Shown piece after piece: positions 16,824 through 24,694 of a stretch of DNA of 64,000 nucleotides; the stretch's first letter is position 1, and every line of letters starts with the position of its first letter. Below the pieces are notes generated by a model. That model was given only the letters and a program-made list of their open reading frames with translations, was not told the origin of the DNA and did not search any database. This DNA comes from an uncultured Desulfobacter sp. (lineage in GTDB: Bacteria > Desulfobacterota > Desulfobacteria > Desulfobacterales > Desulfobacteraceae), in the NCBI RefSeq assembly GCF_963666675.1, contig NZ_OY762929.1, positions 4,622,001 to 4,686,000 on the forward strand, in the 5' to 3' direction. The translations under genes were made by a program, and so were the position numbers.

Positions 16824-17786
16824 ATGGACGATACAACAAAAGAACGGATTGAGGCCTGGACGCCTTTGGGACGCCCGACCTTAAGCATCGCAGACACGGA
16901 ACATCTTGAGCAAAAAACATTCGAAACATTCGCCCGCCGGTGGCAGGAGGTATCCGATTCCATCTCCTGGACAAACGGCAGTCGCCCTGCAGACCTGCCC
17001 GGTTTTTTTCTAAAAAAGAATATTCTGTATTCCGCCCTGCCCCTGGAACGCGAACTGGACCCTTTCTTAAAAGGCCTGGACGCGCTCGACCAACCCCAGT
17101 TAGGAGATGGTATCCAGAACACCTTAAACACGATTGAAGTACCCTGTCGGCTGACATTGTATATTGCCCTGCAATGCCCCCATTGCCCGGGGATGGTTGA
17201 GCGTCTCATCCCCCTTGCCGCAGCCTGTGAGAACATTCATCTTCACATCATTGACGGCTCCCTGTTTCCCGAAAAAGCCCAGGAAGACAAGGTCATGTCC
17301 GCACCCTGCCTGATTCTAAATGACGATGCCCGATGGACCGGGGCGGTGGCCGAAGAAGAAATTCTGGACATGATTGTTAATAAAGAGAGTATGGACCTGG
17401 ATACCAAAGCATTGAAAACCATATTGGAGGATGGACGGGCAGAGTGGATCACCGAACGGATGCAAACGTCCGGACAATTGTTCAGAGGCTTTGCCGGACT
17501 TCTTTTACACGACACCTGGTCCGTTCGTTTGGGCGCCATGGTGGTGGTGGAAGCCCTTGCCGAGAATTCACCGGCTCTGTGTGCAGATATTGAAAAAATA
17601 TTAGTCGACGCATTCAGCACCAGCGATGTCCCCGTCCAAGGCGACATTTTATACGGTCTGGGAGAGATCGGCACCCCGGATACCCGGGACTGGATCGCGG
17701 CCCACCAGGCAGCGCTGTCCCACGAAGATCTCAAGGATGCGGCAGCGGATGCAATACAATCCATTGAGGACCGATTCAATCTTTAA
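16824..17786 (+). CDS. Thioredoxin-like CPHC protein with C-terminal HEAT-like helices
   Basis: The 320-residue soluble protein has a thioredoxin/glutaredoxin-like domain around residues 105-190. Its active-site motif is CPHC (ALQCPHCPGMVERL), followed by SAPCLILND where the cis-Pro loop is expected. This resembles the N-terminal domain of AhpF-type reductases. The C-terminal third (GFAGLLLHDTWSVRLGAMVV, VQGDILYGLGEIGTPDTRD) looks like HEAT repeats. It starts after GGAGG and is followed within 24 bp by two permease genes, so it probably reduces or senses thiols linked to their transport task. No signal peptide; cytoplasmic. Confidence 0.75.
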   Translation: MDDTTKERIEAWTPLGRPTLSIADTEHLEQKTFETFARRWQEVSDSISWTNGSRPADLPGFFLKKNILYSALPLERELDPFLKGLDALDQPQLGDGIQNTLNTIEVPCRLTLYIALQCPHCPGMVERLIPLAAACENIHLHIIDGSLFPEKAQEDKVMSAPCLILNDDARWTGAVAEEEILDMIVNKESMDLDTKALKTILEDGRAEWITERMQTSGQLFRGFAGLLLHDTWSVRLGAMVVVEALAENSPALCADIEKILVDAFSTSDVPVQGDILYGLGEIGTPDTRDWIAAHQAALSHEDLKDAAADAIQSIEDRFNL

Positions 17787-17809
17787 AACTTCAAGCCGGG
17801 GAAACGCCC

Positions 17810-18598
17810 ATGAAAATTGCCGTCACCGTCCTTGGAAAAGGCCTTGACGCCCAGGTGAGTGACAAACCGGGCACCGCGTCCCACCTGCTGGTGATGGACA
17901 TGGTGTCCAAAAAGCTGCAATGGTTTGAGGGATCAGGAAAATCCGGTCGGGGCGCAGGCCTACAGTTCATCACCATGGCCATTGACCAACGCTGCGATGT
18001 ATTTATAACAGGCTGGTTAAGCCCGGTCAGCCAGCGGCAGCTTGGGGCACGGGGTATCACGGTGCTCACGGGAAAGGCCGGAACGGCAGCACAGGTGCTT
18101 GAAGAATTTGAACGAACCCATGCCGCAAATTCAGATCCAGTCCCCAAGGGTGCATCGGACACCCCACGCTTGTCAAAACCCCAGGCGCTGGCCAATGCCT
18201 GCCGCCAGGCCCTCGCCCAGATCGGCAGCATGCTTCCGGTTATCGTGGGCGTTGTCTTTCTCACAGGCCTGGTGACCGCTTTTATTCCCCGGCACGTCCT
18301 GTGGGACTTTTTTGCATGCAGCACGTTTCAGGGTATATTTAAAGGGGCATTGGTCGGGAGTATCTTTACCGGAAATCCGGCCAACTGCTATATCATCGGC
18401 AAACAACTGCTTGATCAAGGGATCGGAACCGGCGTGGTCACCGCGCTGATCTTCGCCTGGGTGACGGTCGGGATCGTGCAGCTGCCCGCAGAAAGCGCGG
18501 CACTTGGCAGACGTTTTGCGGTTGTCCGAAATTTTTTATGCTTTATTTTGTCCATGGGCATTGCATTGGTTATGGTCGGCGCTGCAGGCTTTCGTTGA
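17810..18598 (+). CDS. NifX/NifB-type domain fused to permease half (COG0701-like)
   Basis: The 262-residue protein has two parts. Residues 1-105 match the dinitrogenase iron-molybdenum cofactor (NifX/NafY) fold: MKIAVTVLGKGLDAQVSD, then FITMAIDQRCDVFITGWLS. Residues 140-262 hold about four membrane helices (PVIVGVVFLTGLVTAFI, VVTALIFAWVTVGIVQLPAE) with a TGNPANCYIIGKQLLDQGIG loop. This resembles one repeat of the ArsP/SO_0444-type permeases. Those are usually single chains of about 320 residues with two such repeats. Here the second repeat is in the next gene, 20 bp downstream. Metal or metalloid export is an inference. Confidence 0.7.
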   Translation: MKIAVTVLGKGLDAQVSDKPGTASHLLVMDMVSKKLQWFEGSGKSGRGAGLQFITMAIDQRCDVFITGWLSPVSQRQLGARGITVLTGKAGTAAQVLEEFERTHAANSDPVPKGASDTPRLSKPQALANACRQALAQIGSMLPVIVGVVFLTGLVTAFIPRHVLWDFFACSTFQGIFKGALVGSIFTGNPANCYIIGKQLLDQGIGTGVVTALIFAWVTVGIVQLPAESAALGRRFAVVRNFLCFILSMGIALVMVGAAGFR

Positions 18599-18618
18599 GA
18601 CACTATTTAGGATAATGG

Positions 18619-19134
18619 ATGGAACAATCAATCAAAAAAAAAATCAAATTCATCGGCTCGTTCAAGGGGATGTTTTTTCTTTTGGTCGCCGGTCTCTATC
18701 TGGCCTTCTGGTGGACAACCCCAGAAACAACAGTCACGGCGGTTCACATCAGCCTTAAGGTTTTCAGCCGGCTACTCCTGCCCTTTTTCCTGGTGTTCTG
18801 TTTTATGGTCGTTTTAAACCTCTTCTTAACCCCGCCTCAGTTTAAAAAAATTGCACAAAACGGTTCCGGGATAAAGCAAACTTTTTTTGCCGCGATTGCC
18901 GGCATTCTGTCAACGGGTCCGATATTTGCCTGGTATCCGATTCTCAAAGAACTGCGGGACCGGGGCGCCGCGCCGTCTCTGATGGCCGTATTTCTGGTCA
19001 ACCGCGCCGTCAAACCCGCTCTGCTGCCCATGCTGATATCCCTGTTCGGCTGGCCCTTTGTGCTGCTTTTCACCCTTTTAACCGTGGCGGCTTCATTTTG
19101 CGTCGGTTTTTGTATGAACCGCCTTCTCCCGTAA
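18619..19134 (+). CDS. Permease second half (COG0701-like)
   Basis: The 171-residue membrane protein has about five helices (FFLLVAGLYLAFWW, LLPFFLVFCFMVVLNLFL, FVLLFTLLTVAASFCVGF). A loop, STGPIFAWYPILKELRDRGA, parallels the GNPANCYIIGKQLLDQGIG loop of the preceding protein. The two probably form a heterodimeric permease equivalent to a single two-repeat ArsP-like protein. The start is ATG 18619. It is the last gene of the thioredoxin-permease operon, convergent with the diguanylate cyclase gene 22 bp away. Confidence 0.7.
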   Translation: MEQSIKKKIKFIGSFKGMFFLLVAGLYLAFWWTTPETTVTAVHISLKVFSRLLLPFFLVFCFMVVLNLFLTPPQFKKIAQNGSGIKQTFFAAIAGILSTGPIFAWYPILKELRDRGAAPSLMAVFLVNRAVKPALLPMLISLFGWPFVLLFTLLTVAASFCVGFCMNRLLP

Positions 19135-19156
19135 AAATGGTATCGCCCCTCTGATG

Positions 19157-20563
19157 TCAGGCGACCTCAACACGATTTTTGCCCTTTTCCTTGGCACGGT
19201 AAAGGGCCGCATCAATACGCACGAAAAGATCTTTAATGGACTCGGATCTTCCGCACTGGGCAACACCCAACGATGCCGTCATTTTGCGTATCCCAGGAAA
19301 ATGATAAGATTGAATAATGTTATGCAGTTTTGCAGCCGTCTCTTTTGCGCCATGGATATCCGTATTTGTACAGATAATTAAAAACTCTTCTCCCCCCCAT
19401 CGGCCGACGGTATCCATTTGCCGAACATTGTTTCTTAAAATCAAAGAGACCGCTTGTAACACCTCATCGCCGACGGCATGGCCAAAACAGTCATTAACCT
19501 GTTTAAAATCATCTAAATCAATTAGAATGAGGCTATAAGGGATGCTATAGCGCTGCAGGCCGTAGGCTGCGCCCTCAAGTTCCTCATTTAATTTTTTTCG
19601 ATTGGCACACTGGGTCAGTGCATCGGTATTGGCCATGGCCATCAGTTTTTGATTCAACTGATTTAAAAGGTAATATCGATAAATAATAAACGCGCCGACA
19701 CCGGAAAAGAGAATGGCCAAAAGGACTGCAATTTTCCAAATAAACGCATAGTCAACCCTTTTTTCGCCCATTTTAATCCATTTATTATAGATCGAATTGT
19801 GCTGCCGGCTGCTGATACCTGCAAATACTTTATTGAATATTTCCAGGGCAGTCTCATTTTCTTGATTAAGTCCTATCCGGTGTTCAAAATCATATTCCGT
19901 TTTGCCTGCAATTTTAACACGGAGATTTGTATTGTTCATAATATGAACGATCACCGCCAGATGGCCCACAAAGGCATCGACTTTTTCTTTTTCCAGCAGT
20001 CTGAGGCCTTGCAGCACATCATCGGTCTGAATCAGGGTTATCTGCGGATAATTTTTTTTTATAAAAAAATAGCTGGTATAATTCCTGCCGACGCCCACCT
20101 TTTTACCGTTTAATTCATTGGTATAGCCGATAAAATCCGTGTCCAATCGTGTTGCGATCACCAGGGGGAAGGTAATATAAGGTTGGGTAAACACAGCATT
20201 GGGGCCAATGTCATCGCACAGGGAGACGGCAGGGATTAAATCAATTTCACCGTTTTTAAATTTCGTAATTACGTCATACCATGTATCACTTTGATGAAAC
20301 GTCAGCTTCATACCGGTGGCATCGGACACAATTTTTAAATATTCTGCAATGATGCCCCGGTAATCCGGGAAATGGTCAACATCCGACAACGGCTTCCAAT
20401 TGACTTCACTAAACCGCAGTGTTCGTTTTTCATCCAACCATTTCTGCTCGGTTTCAGTAAATTTTATTGTCTGGAGATCGTCTGCTGCAAAGCTTTGGGT
20501 ACCCCCCGCAACAATAAACATAAATGCGGCAAAAAAAATGATCCGTTGCGCAGCAAATTTCAT
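19157..20563 (-). CDS. Periplasmic-sensing diguanylate cyclase (SBP_bac_3-GGDEF)
   Basis: The 468-residue protein has a signal peptide (residues 1-26), a periplasmic solute-binding domain of the SBP_bac_3 type (FSEVNWKPLSDVDHFPDYRG to about 260), one membrane helix (KIAVLLAILFSGVGAFIIYR) and a cytoplasmic GGDEF domain. The active-site motif is GGEEF and an inhibitory I-site RQMD lies exactly five residues before it. It should make cyclic di-GMP in response to a small periplasmic ligand, possibly an amino acid, with product feedback. Cyclic di-GMP commonly controls exopolysaccharide, and a large exopolysaccharide locus lies nearby. The link is inferred. Confidence 0.9.
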   Translation of the reverse strand: MKFAAQRIIFFAAFMFIVAGGTQSFAADDLQTIKFTETEQKWLDEKRTLRFSEVNWKPLSDVDHFPDYRGIIAEYLKIVSDATGMKLTFHQSDTWYDVITKFKNGEIDLIPAVSLCDDIGPNAVFTQPYITFPLVIATRLDTDFIGYTNELNGKKVGVGRNYTSYFFIKKNYPQITLIQTDDVLQGLRLLEKEKVDAFVGHLAVIVHIMNNTNLRVKIAGKTEYDFEHRIGLNQENETALEIFNKVFAGISSRQHNSIYNKWIKMGEKRVDYAFIWKIAVLLAILFSGVGAFIIYRYYLLNQLNQKLMAMANTDALTQCANRKKLNEELEGAAYGLQRYSIPYSLILIDLDDFKQVNDCFGHAVGDEVLQAVSLILRNNVRQMDTVGRWGGEEFLIICTNTDIHGAKETAAKLHNIIQSYHFPGIRKMTASLGVAQCGRSESIKDLFVRIDAALYRAKEKGKNRVEVA

Positions 20564-20878
20564 TCAGCCTCCCTCTTAACGGCACGGTTGGCGCAATTCC
20601 AAATCTTTGTTGTTACCATTAAAGACGTGAATTTTATTTAAAGTTACAATGGCGTTCAGCAAAGAATTTAAAATAACCATGAGATATATTCAAGCTATTC
20701 ACAGCACACCGCCCCTAAAATGCTAATATCACATGGTATTGCAGAAATTTTACATCTATTTTGTTTGCAAAAGGTACAGGGCTTGCCAGATAATTAGAAA
20801 TACATTACATTTAGCTTAATTTCAAGCGTACGGGTTCTACCCGACACACATAAAAATCGCGATCCAGTGGAGATTCAT
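20564..20878. other. Divergent intergenic region
   Basis: AT-rich 315-bp gap between the diguanylate cyclase and phhB genes. No small ORF with a ribosome binding site and no strong hairpin were seen; it should hold both promoters. Confidence 0.35.
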
Positions 20879-21220
20879 ATGAAATTCTTAACCGAACACA
20901 AATGTATTCCATGCGAAAAAGGCGGACCTGCTGCAACAGCCCAAGAGATAAACGATTATAAGCCCCAGGTTCCGGAATGGGACATCGTTGATATAAAAGG
21001 AATTCCGTCTTTAAAACGTGTATTTCGTTTTAAAAATTTCAAACTGGCCCTGGCCTTTGTGAACCAGGTGGCGGAATTGGCCGAGACCGAATATCATCAC
21101 CCCACATTGATTCTGGACTGGGGACGCGTGGAAGTACGATGGACAACCCATAAAATAAAAGGGCTGCATAAAAATGATTTTTCCATGGCGGCCAAAACAG
21201 ATGCCATGCTCGAGTCATAA
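20879..21220 (+). CDS. phhB: Pterin-4a-carbinolamine dehydratase
   Basis: The 113-residue protein carries the PCD signature: EYHHPTLILDWGRVEV, then TTHKIKGLHKNDF, with the paired His and trailing Trp/His/Asp. The enzyme dehydrates 4a-hydroxytetrahydrobiopterin and recycles the pterin cofactor. I chose ATG 20879, nine bases after TGGAG, over an in-frame GTG at 20867 lying inside that site. No aromatic amino acid hydroxylase is in the window, so in this anaerobe the role may be molybdopterin-related or moonlighting, as suggested for some bacterial PCD proteins. Confidence 0.85.
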   Translation: MKFLTEHKCIPCEKGGPAATAQEINDYKPQVPEWDIVDIKGIPSLKRVFRFKNFKLALAFVNQVAELAETEYHHPTLILDWGRVEVRWTTHKIKGLHKNDFSMAAKTDAMLES

Positions 21221-21239
21221 TAATCTGTAAGGATATGCC

Positions 21240-22313
21240 ATGCATAAACACAAATCCTTTGAAAAAAATCCAGAGAACCGACCCCACCGGCGGTTCAACC
21301 TGATGACCGGGGAATGGGTCCTGGTCTCTCCCCACCGGATAGATCGGACCTGCACCGGACAACCACAGGAACCGTACAAAACGCATTCTGTCCAGCATGA
21401 TTCCGGATGCAGTATGTGCCCGGGCAACCAGCGGACATCGGGCGAAATCAACCCGATGTACACCCAGCCGCTTATTTTCACCGAAGACCTTCCGGCCCTG
21501 CTGCCGGATACAGATTTGCAAAAGCCCCCATTGGACACCCTGCTCCAGACGGCTCCGGAGTCGGGTCTGTGCAGGGTCATCTGTTATCATCCCCGGCATG
21601 ACCTGACCATGGCCCGCATGAACGAAAATCAGATCCGTGCCGTAATAGACGCATGGATTGATGAATTTAATATGCTGTGCCAAGAAAAAGATATTGCCTA
21701 TATCCAGATTTTTGAAAACAAAAGGGATTTGATGGACAATGCAAAGCCCCATCCCCACGGACATATCTGGGCCAGCAGCTTTATTCCCAACATCCCCCTG
21801 AAAGAAGATTTTCGGCAGCAATGTTACATGCAGGACCATGACCGCTGCCTGTTGTGCGATTATCTTAAACGCGAACTCGACGAAAAAAAACGCATTGTCT
21901 TTTCCAATGAGACCTTTATATGCCTGGTACCGTTCTGGGCGGCATGGCCCTTTGAAACCATGATTCTTCCCCGGCGCCACATGGGGGCCATTAACTTTAT
22001 GGATGAAAAGGAGAAAACGGATCTTTCCGCCATCATCCGTAAGTTGAATGTCTGTTATGATAATCTATTTGAAGGTGAGTTTCCCTATGCCATGGGGATT
22101 CATCAGCAGCCCATCATACAGGGCCCTGCCGGCACAAGCGCCATATGGCATTTCCATCTTCACTATTATCCGCCGATGGCGTGCCCCCAAAGTATGAAAA
22201 ATCGAATGGCAGGTTATGAAATGCTGGCCATGCACCAACGGGACATCACCCCGGAAAAAGCCGCCGATATGCTCAGATCGCAACCTTCGATCCATTATCT
22301 TGACAAGGTATGA
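21240..22313 (+). CDS. galT: Galactose-1-phosphate uridylyltransferase
   Basis: The 357-residue protein has both HIT-superfamily halves of GalT. The zinc-site region is CSMCPGNQRTSGEINP (C about 57 and 60), and RHDLTM is the later ligand region. The nucleotide-transfer motif is KPHPHGHIWASSF, with the uridylylated His in HPH. The C-terminal half has LVPFWAAWPFETMILPRR and HFHLHYYPP. In E. coli and human GalT the residue two after the nucleophile is Gln (HPHGQ or HPHCQ); here it is His, so specificity may differ. It exchanges UMP between UDP-glucose and a hexose-1-phosphate, and lies 19 bp after phhB. Confidence 0.85.
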   Translation: MHKHKSFEKNPENRPHRRFNLMTGEWVLVSPHRIDRTCTGQPQEPYKTHSVQHDSGCSMCPGNQRTSGEINPMYTQPLIFTEDLPALLPDTDLQKPPLDTLLQTAPESGLCRVICYHPRHDLTMARMNENQIRAVIDAWIDEFNMLCQEKDIAYIQIFENKRDLMDNAKPHPHGHIWASSFIPNIPLKEDFRQQCYMQDHDRCLLCDYLKRELDEKKRIVFSNETFICLVPFWAAWPFETMILPRRHMGAINFMDEKEKTDLSAIIRKLNVCYDNLFEGEFPYAMGIHQQPIIQGPAGTSAIWHFHLHYYPPMACPQSMKNRMAGYEMLAMHQRDITPEKAADMLRSQPSIHYLDKV

Positions 22314-22417
22314 TGCCCAAGGCCTGCTGACCCATTATTTTTCTCGTATTGATCCGGCAATTTGTGGTAACATCGGTTTATCAACTTACCCGAATCAGTC
22401 AAGGAATCAAAAGAGAG

Positions 22418-23350
22418 ATGACGGGATTTGACACCTATACAAAGCTGTTCCAAAACATTACCGGCATTATAAAGGGCCAGGATTACACCATCACTCTGCT
22501 GCTTTCAGGCCTTGCCGCAGGCGGGCATATCCTGCTTGAAGATGCGCCCGGTAACGGAAAAACAACCCTGGCCAAGGCCCTTGCGTTTTCGGCTGATGCA
22601 AATTTTAAAAGAATCCAGTTTACGCCGGATCTATTGCCCTCGGATGTCTGCGGGGTCTCCATCTTTAATCCGTCAACACAAAAGTTCAGGCTTCATAAGG
22701 GGCCGGTCTTTACCAACATTCTCCTGGCCGACGAAATCAACCGGGCTTCGCCGAGGACCCAGTCGGCTTTGCTTGAAGCCATGGCGGAATCCCAGGTCAG
22801 CATTGACGGTAAAATGTTAAAGCTGGACGATTTCTTCTTTGTCATCGCCACCCAGAACCCCGTGGAATCCAGGGGCACCTATCCGCTGCCCGAGGCCCAG
22901 ATGGACCGCTTTGCCCTCAAACTGTCCATGGGGTATGTAACGCCCGACGATGAGGTGGACATTTTAACAAACCAGGAGACAAAAGAGCCTGTGGACGCGG
23001 TTGTGCCCTGTGTTACGAAATCGGAAATCATTGCCATGAGACAGGCGGTGGATCATGTGTTTATCAGCAGGGAGCTTAAATATTATATTGTGAGCCTTGT
23101 GGGACAGACCCGGACCCATAAAGGCATCGCGTTAGGCGCCGGACACAGGGCCTCCATCACCTTGATGAAAACGGCCAAGGCCTATGCCCTTTTTTCGGGC
23201 AGTGATTTTGTCACGCCCGAACATATCCAGGAACTGGCCGTACCGGTGATGGCCCACCGCCTGGTTTTGGACCCGGAATTCAGTTTTTCGGGCCATTCAG
23301 CGGCCGGCACCATTCACGACATTGTCACAGCCACCAAAGCGCCGGGGTAA
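22418..23350 (+). CDS. MoxR-family AAA+ ATPase
   Basis: The 310-residue AAA+ chaperone has Walker A in EDAPGNGKTTLAKAL, Walker B in LLADEINRASPRTQSALLEA and sensor 1 in FFVIATQNPVESRGTYPLPE. MoxR ATPases act as chaperones for partner proteins, most often encoded beside a DUF58 and a transglutaminase gene, as here. I chose ATG 22418, which follows AAGAGAG and is the usual family start. An upstream in-frame start at 22349 would add 23 atypical residues. It is head of a three-gene unit with 3-bp spacing to the next gene. Confidence 0.9.
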   Translation: MTGFDTYTKLFQNITGIIKGQDYTITLLLSGLAAGGHILLEDAPGNGKTTLAKALAFSADANFKRIQFTPDLLPSDVCGVSIFNPSTQKFRLHKGPVFTNILLADEINRASPRTQSALLEAMAESQVSIDGKMLKLDDFFFVIATQNPVESRGTYPLPEAQMDRFALKLSMGYVTPDDEVDILTNQETKEPVDAVVPCVTKSEIIAMRQAVDHVFISRELKYYIVSLVGQTRTHKGIALGAGHRASITLMKTAKAYALFSGSDFVTPEHIQELAVPVMAHRLVLDPEFSFSGHSAAGTIHDIVTATKAPG

Positions 23351-23353
23351 CCG

Positions 23354-24694
23354 GTGGCAAATACGACGACAAAATATCTCTACCGCGTGTATGCCCGGCT
23401 GGACAGACTCTCTTTCTGGAAAAGAAACAAATTCTCCATGGCCGGCAATTTTTTAATCTATGCCTTGATCCTGACCGCCTGCCTGGGTCTGGATACCTTC
23501 CGAAGCATGGTTTATCAGCTCTTTGCAATGCTTTTCTCACTATTTGTTGTGTCGAACACGCTCTCTTTTAAATCCCCCAAGGGACTTTTTGCAACAAGAC
23601 TTCTGCCCGAATACGGCACCGCCGGTACCCCTGTGAGCTACACGATTCTTGTGGGCAACCGGACCAACCGTCCCAAAAAGGGCTTTGAAATCCGGGAGCG
23701 TTTCAGCAATGCGCGCCCCTCCCTGCAACGGTTTGCCGACGCCAGGGAGCCCCATGAGCATTTACGAAATGCCTGGGACAGAAAATTTAAACTGGAGCGC
23801 TGGAAATGGCTGGTCCGTCAAAAACAAAACGCGGTTGTAAGAGGCAGAAAGGTGCCGCCCGTCCCCCCGGAAACCCGGGTTGTCGTCCGGGCAACATTGA
23901 CGCCCCTGAACCGTGGCTACATTTATCTAAAAGGGTTCACATTTCTTAAAAAAGAACCGCTGGGATTCACCCGGGCCTTTTATCATACCACCTGTGACGG
24001 GCGGCTTCTTGTTCTGCCCAGGCGCTATAATGTCCCCAAGCTGCCCCTGCCCGGGTCCCGAAAACACCACACAGGCGGCATTGCCCTGACATCAAAGGTG
24101 GGCAACTCCGATGAATTCATCTCGTTGAGGGAGTACAGGCCCGGTGATCCCATGCGCCTTATCCACTGGAAAAGTCTTGCCAAAACCGGAAAACTCATTA
24201 TCCGGGAAAACCGGGATGAACACTTCGTCAGACACGCCCTGATCCTGGACACCTACGCTCCCCAAGGTGCAACCCGGGAATTTGAGACCGCCGTAAGTAT
24301 CGCCGCCTCCTATGCGGCAAACCTTGTGACAGGCGAGTCGTTGCTGGATATTTTCTTTGCAGGTAACCGGATCTACCATTATGCCTCGGGCAGGGGGCTT
24401 TTGGGCAACACGAAGTTTTTAGAAATCCTGGCATTGATTCAACCCACAAAAGAGAACGCCTTTACGCCGGTATCCCGGGCCGTGCTCAAGTATAAACAGC
24501 GTTTGAGCGGATGTATTGTCATATTCACCGGACTGGACAATGAACGCCTGGACTTTCTCGACAGTTTAAAGGCAAACGGCATTACCACAACCGCCTTTCT
24601 TGTGGCCAACGACAGTGCGGTGTCCCCCGGTGGTGCAGTCCACCGCATTGATCCCGACAATGTTGAAGCAAGTCTGAACAGGGCAATATTATGA
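23354..24694 (+). CDS. DUF58 domain membrane protein
   Basis: The 446-residue protein has two N-terminal membrane helices (FLIYALILTACLGLD and LFAMLFSLFVVSNTL). A beta-sandwich region follows, then the DUF58 signature EFISLREYRPGDPMRLIHWK near residue 250 and a von Willebrand-like C-terminal part (HALILDTYAPQGATREF). The start is GTG at 23354, right after the moxR stop. DUF58 proteins are usual partners of MoxR ATPases. Its end overlaps the next gene by 4 bp (ATGA), so the trio is co-translated. Precise function unknown. Confidence 0.88.
   Translation: MANTTTKYLYRVYARLDRLSFWKRNKFSMAGNFLIYALILTACLGLDTFRSMVYQLFAMLFSLFVVSNTLSFKSPKGLFATRLLPEYGTAGTPVSYTILVGNRTNRPKKGFEIRERFSNARPSLQRFADAREPHEHLRNAWDRKFKLERWKWLVRQKQNAVVRGRKVPPVPPETRVVVRATLTPLNRGYIYLKGFTFLKKEPLGFTRAFYHTTCDGRLLVLPRRYNVPKLPLPGSRKHHTGGIALTSKVGNSDEFISLREYRPGDPMRLIHWKSLAKTGKLIIRENRDEHFVRHALILDTYAPQGATREFETAVSIAASYAANLVTGESLLDIFFAGNRIYHYASGRGLLGNTKFLEILALIQPTKENAFTPVSRAVLKYKQRLSGCIVIFTGLDNERLDFLDSLKANGITTTAFLVANDSAVSPGGAVHRIDPDNVEASLNRAIL

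Noticed and set aside
21039..21980. 313-codon minus-strand frame opposite galT
   Set aside because: Shadow of phhB and galT; no start signal and low-complexity composition.
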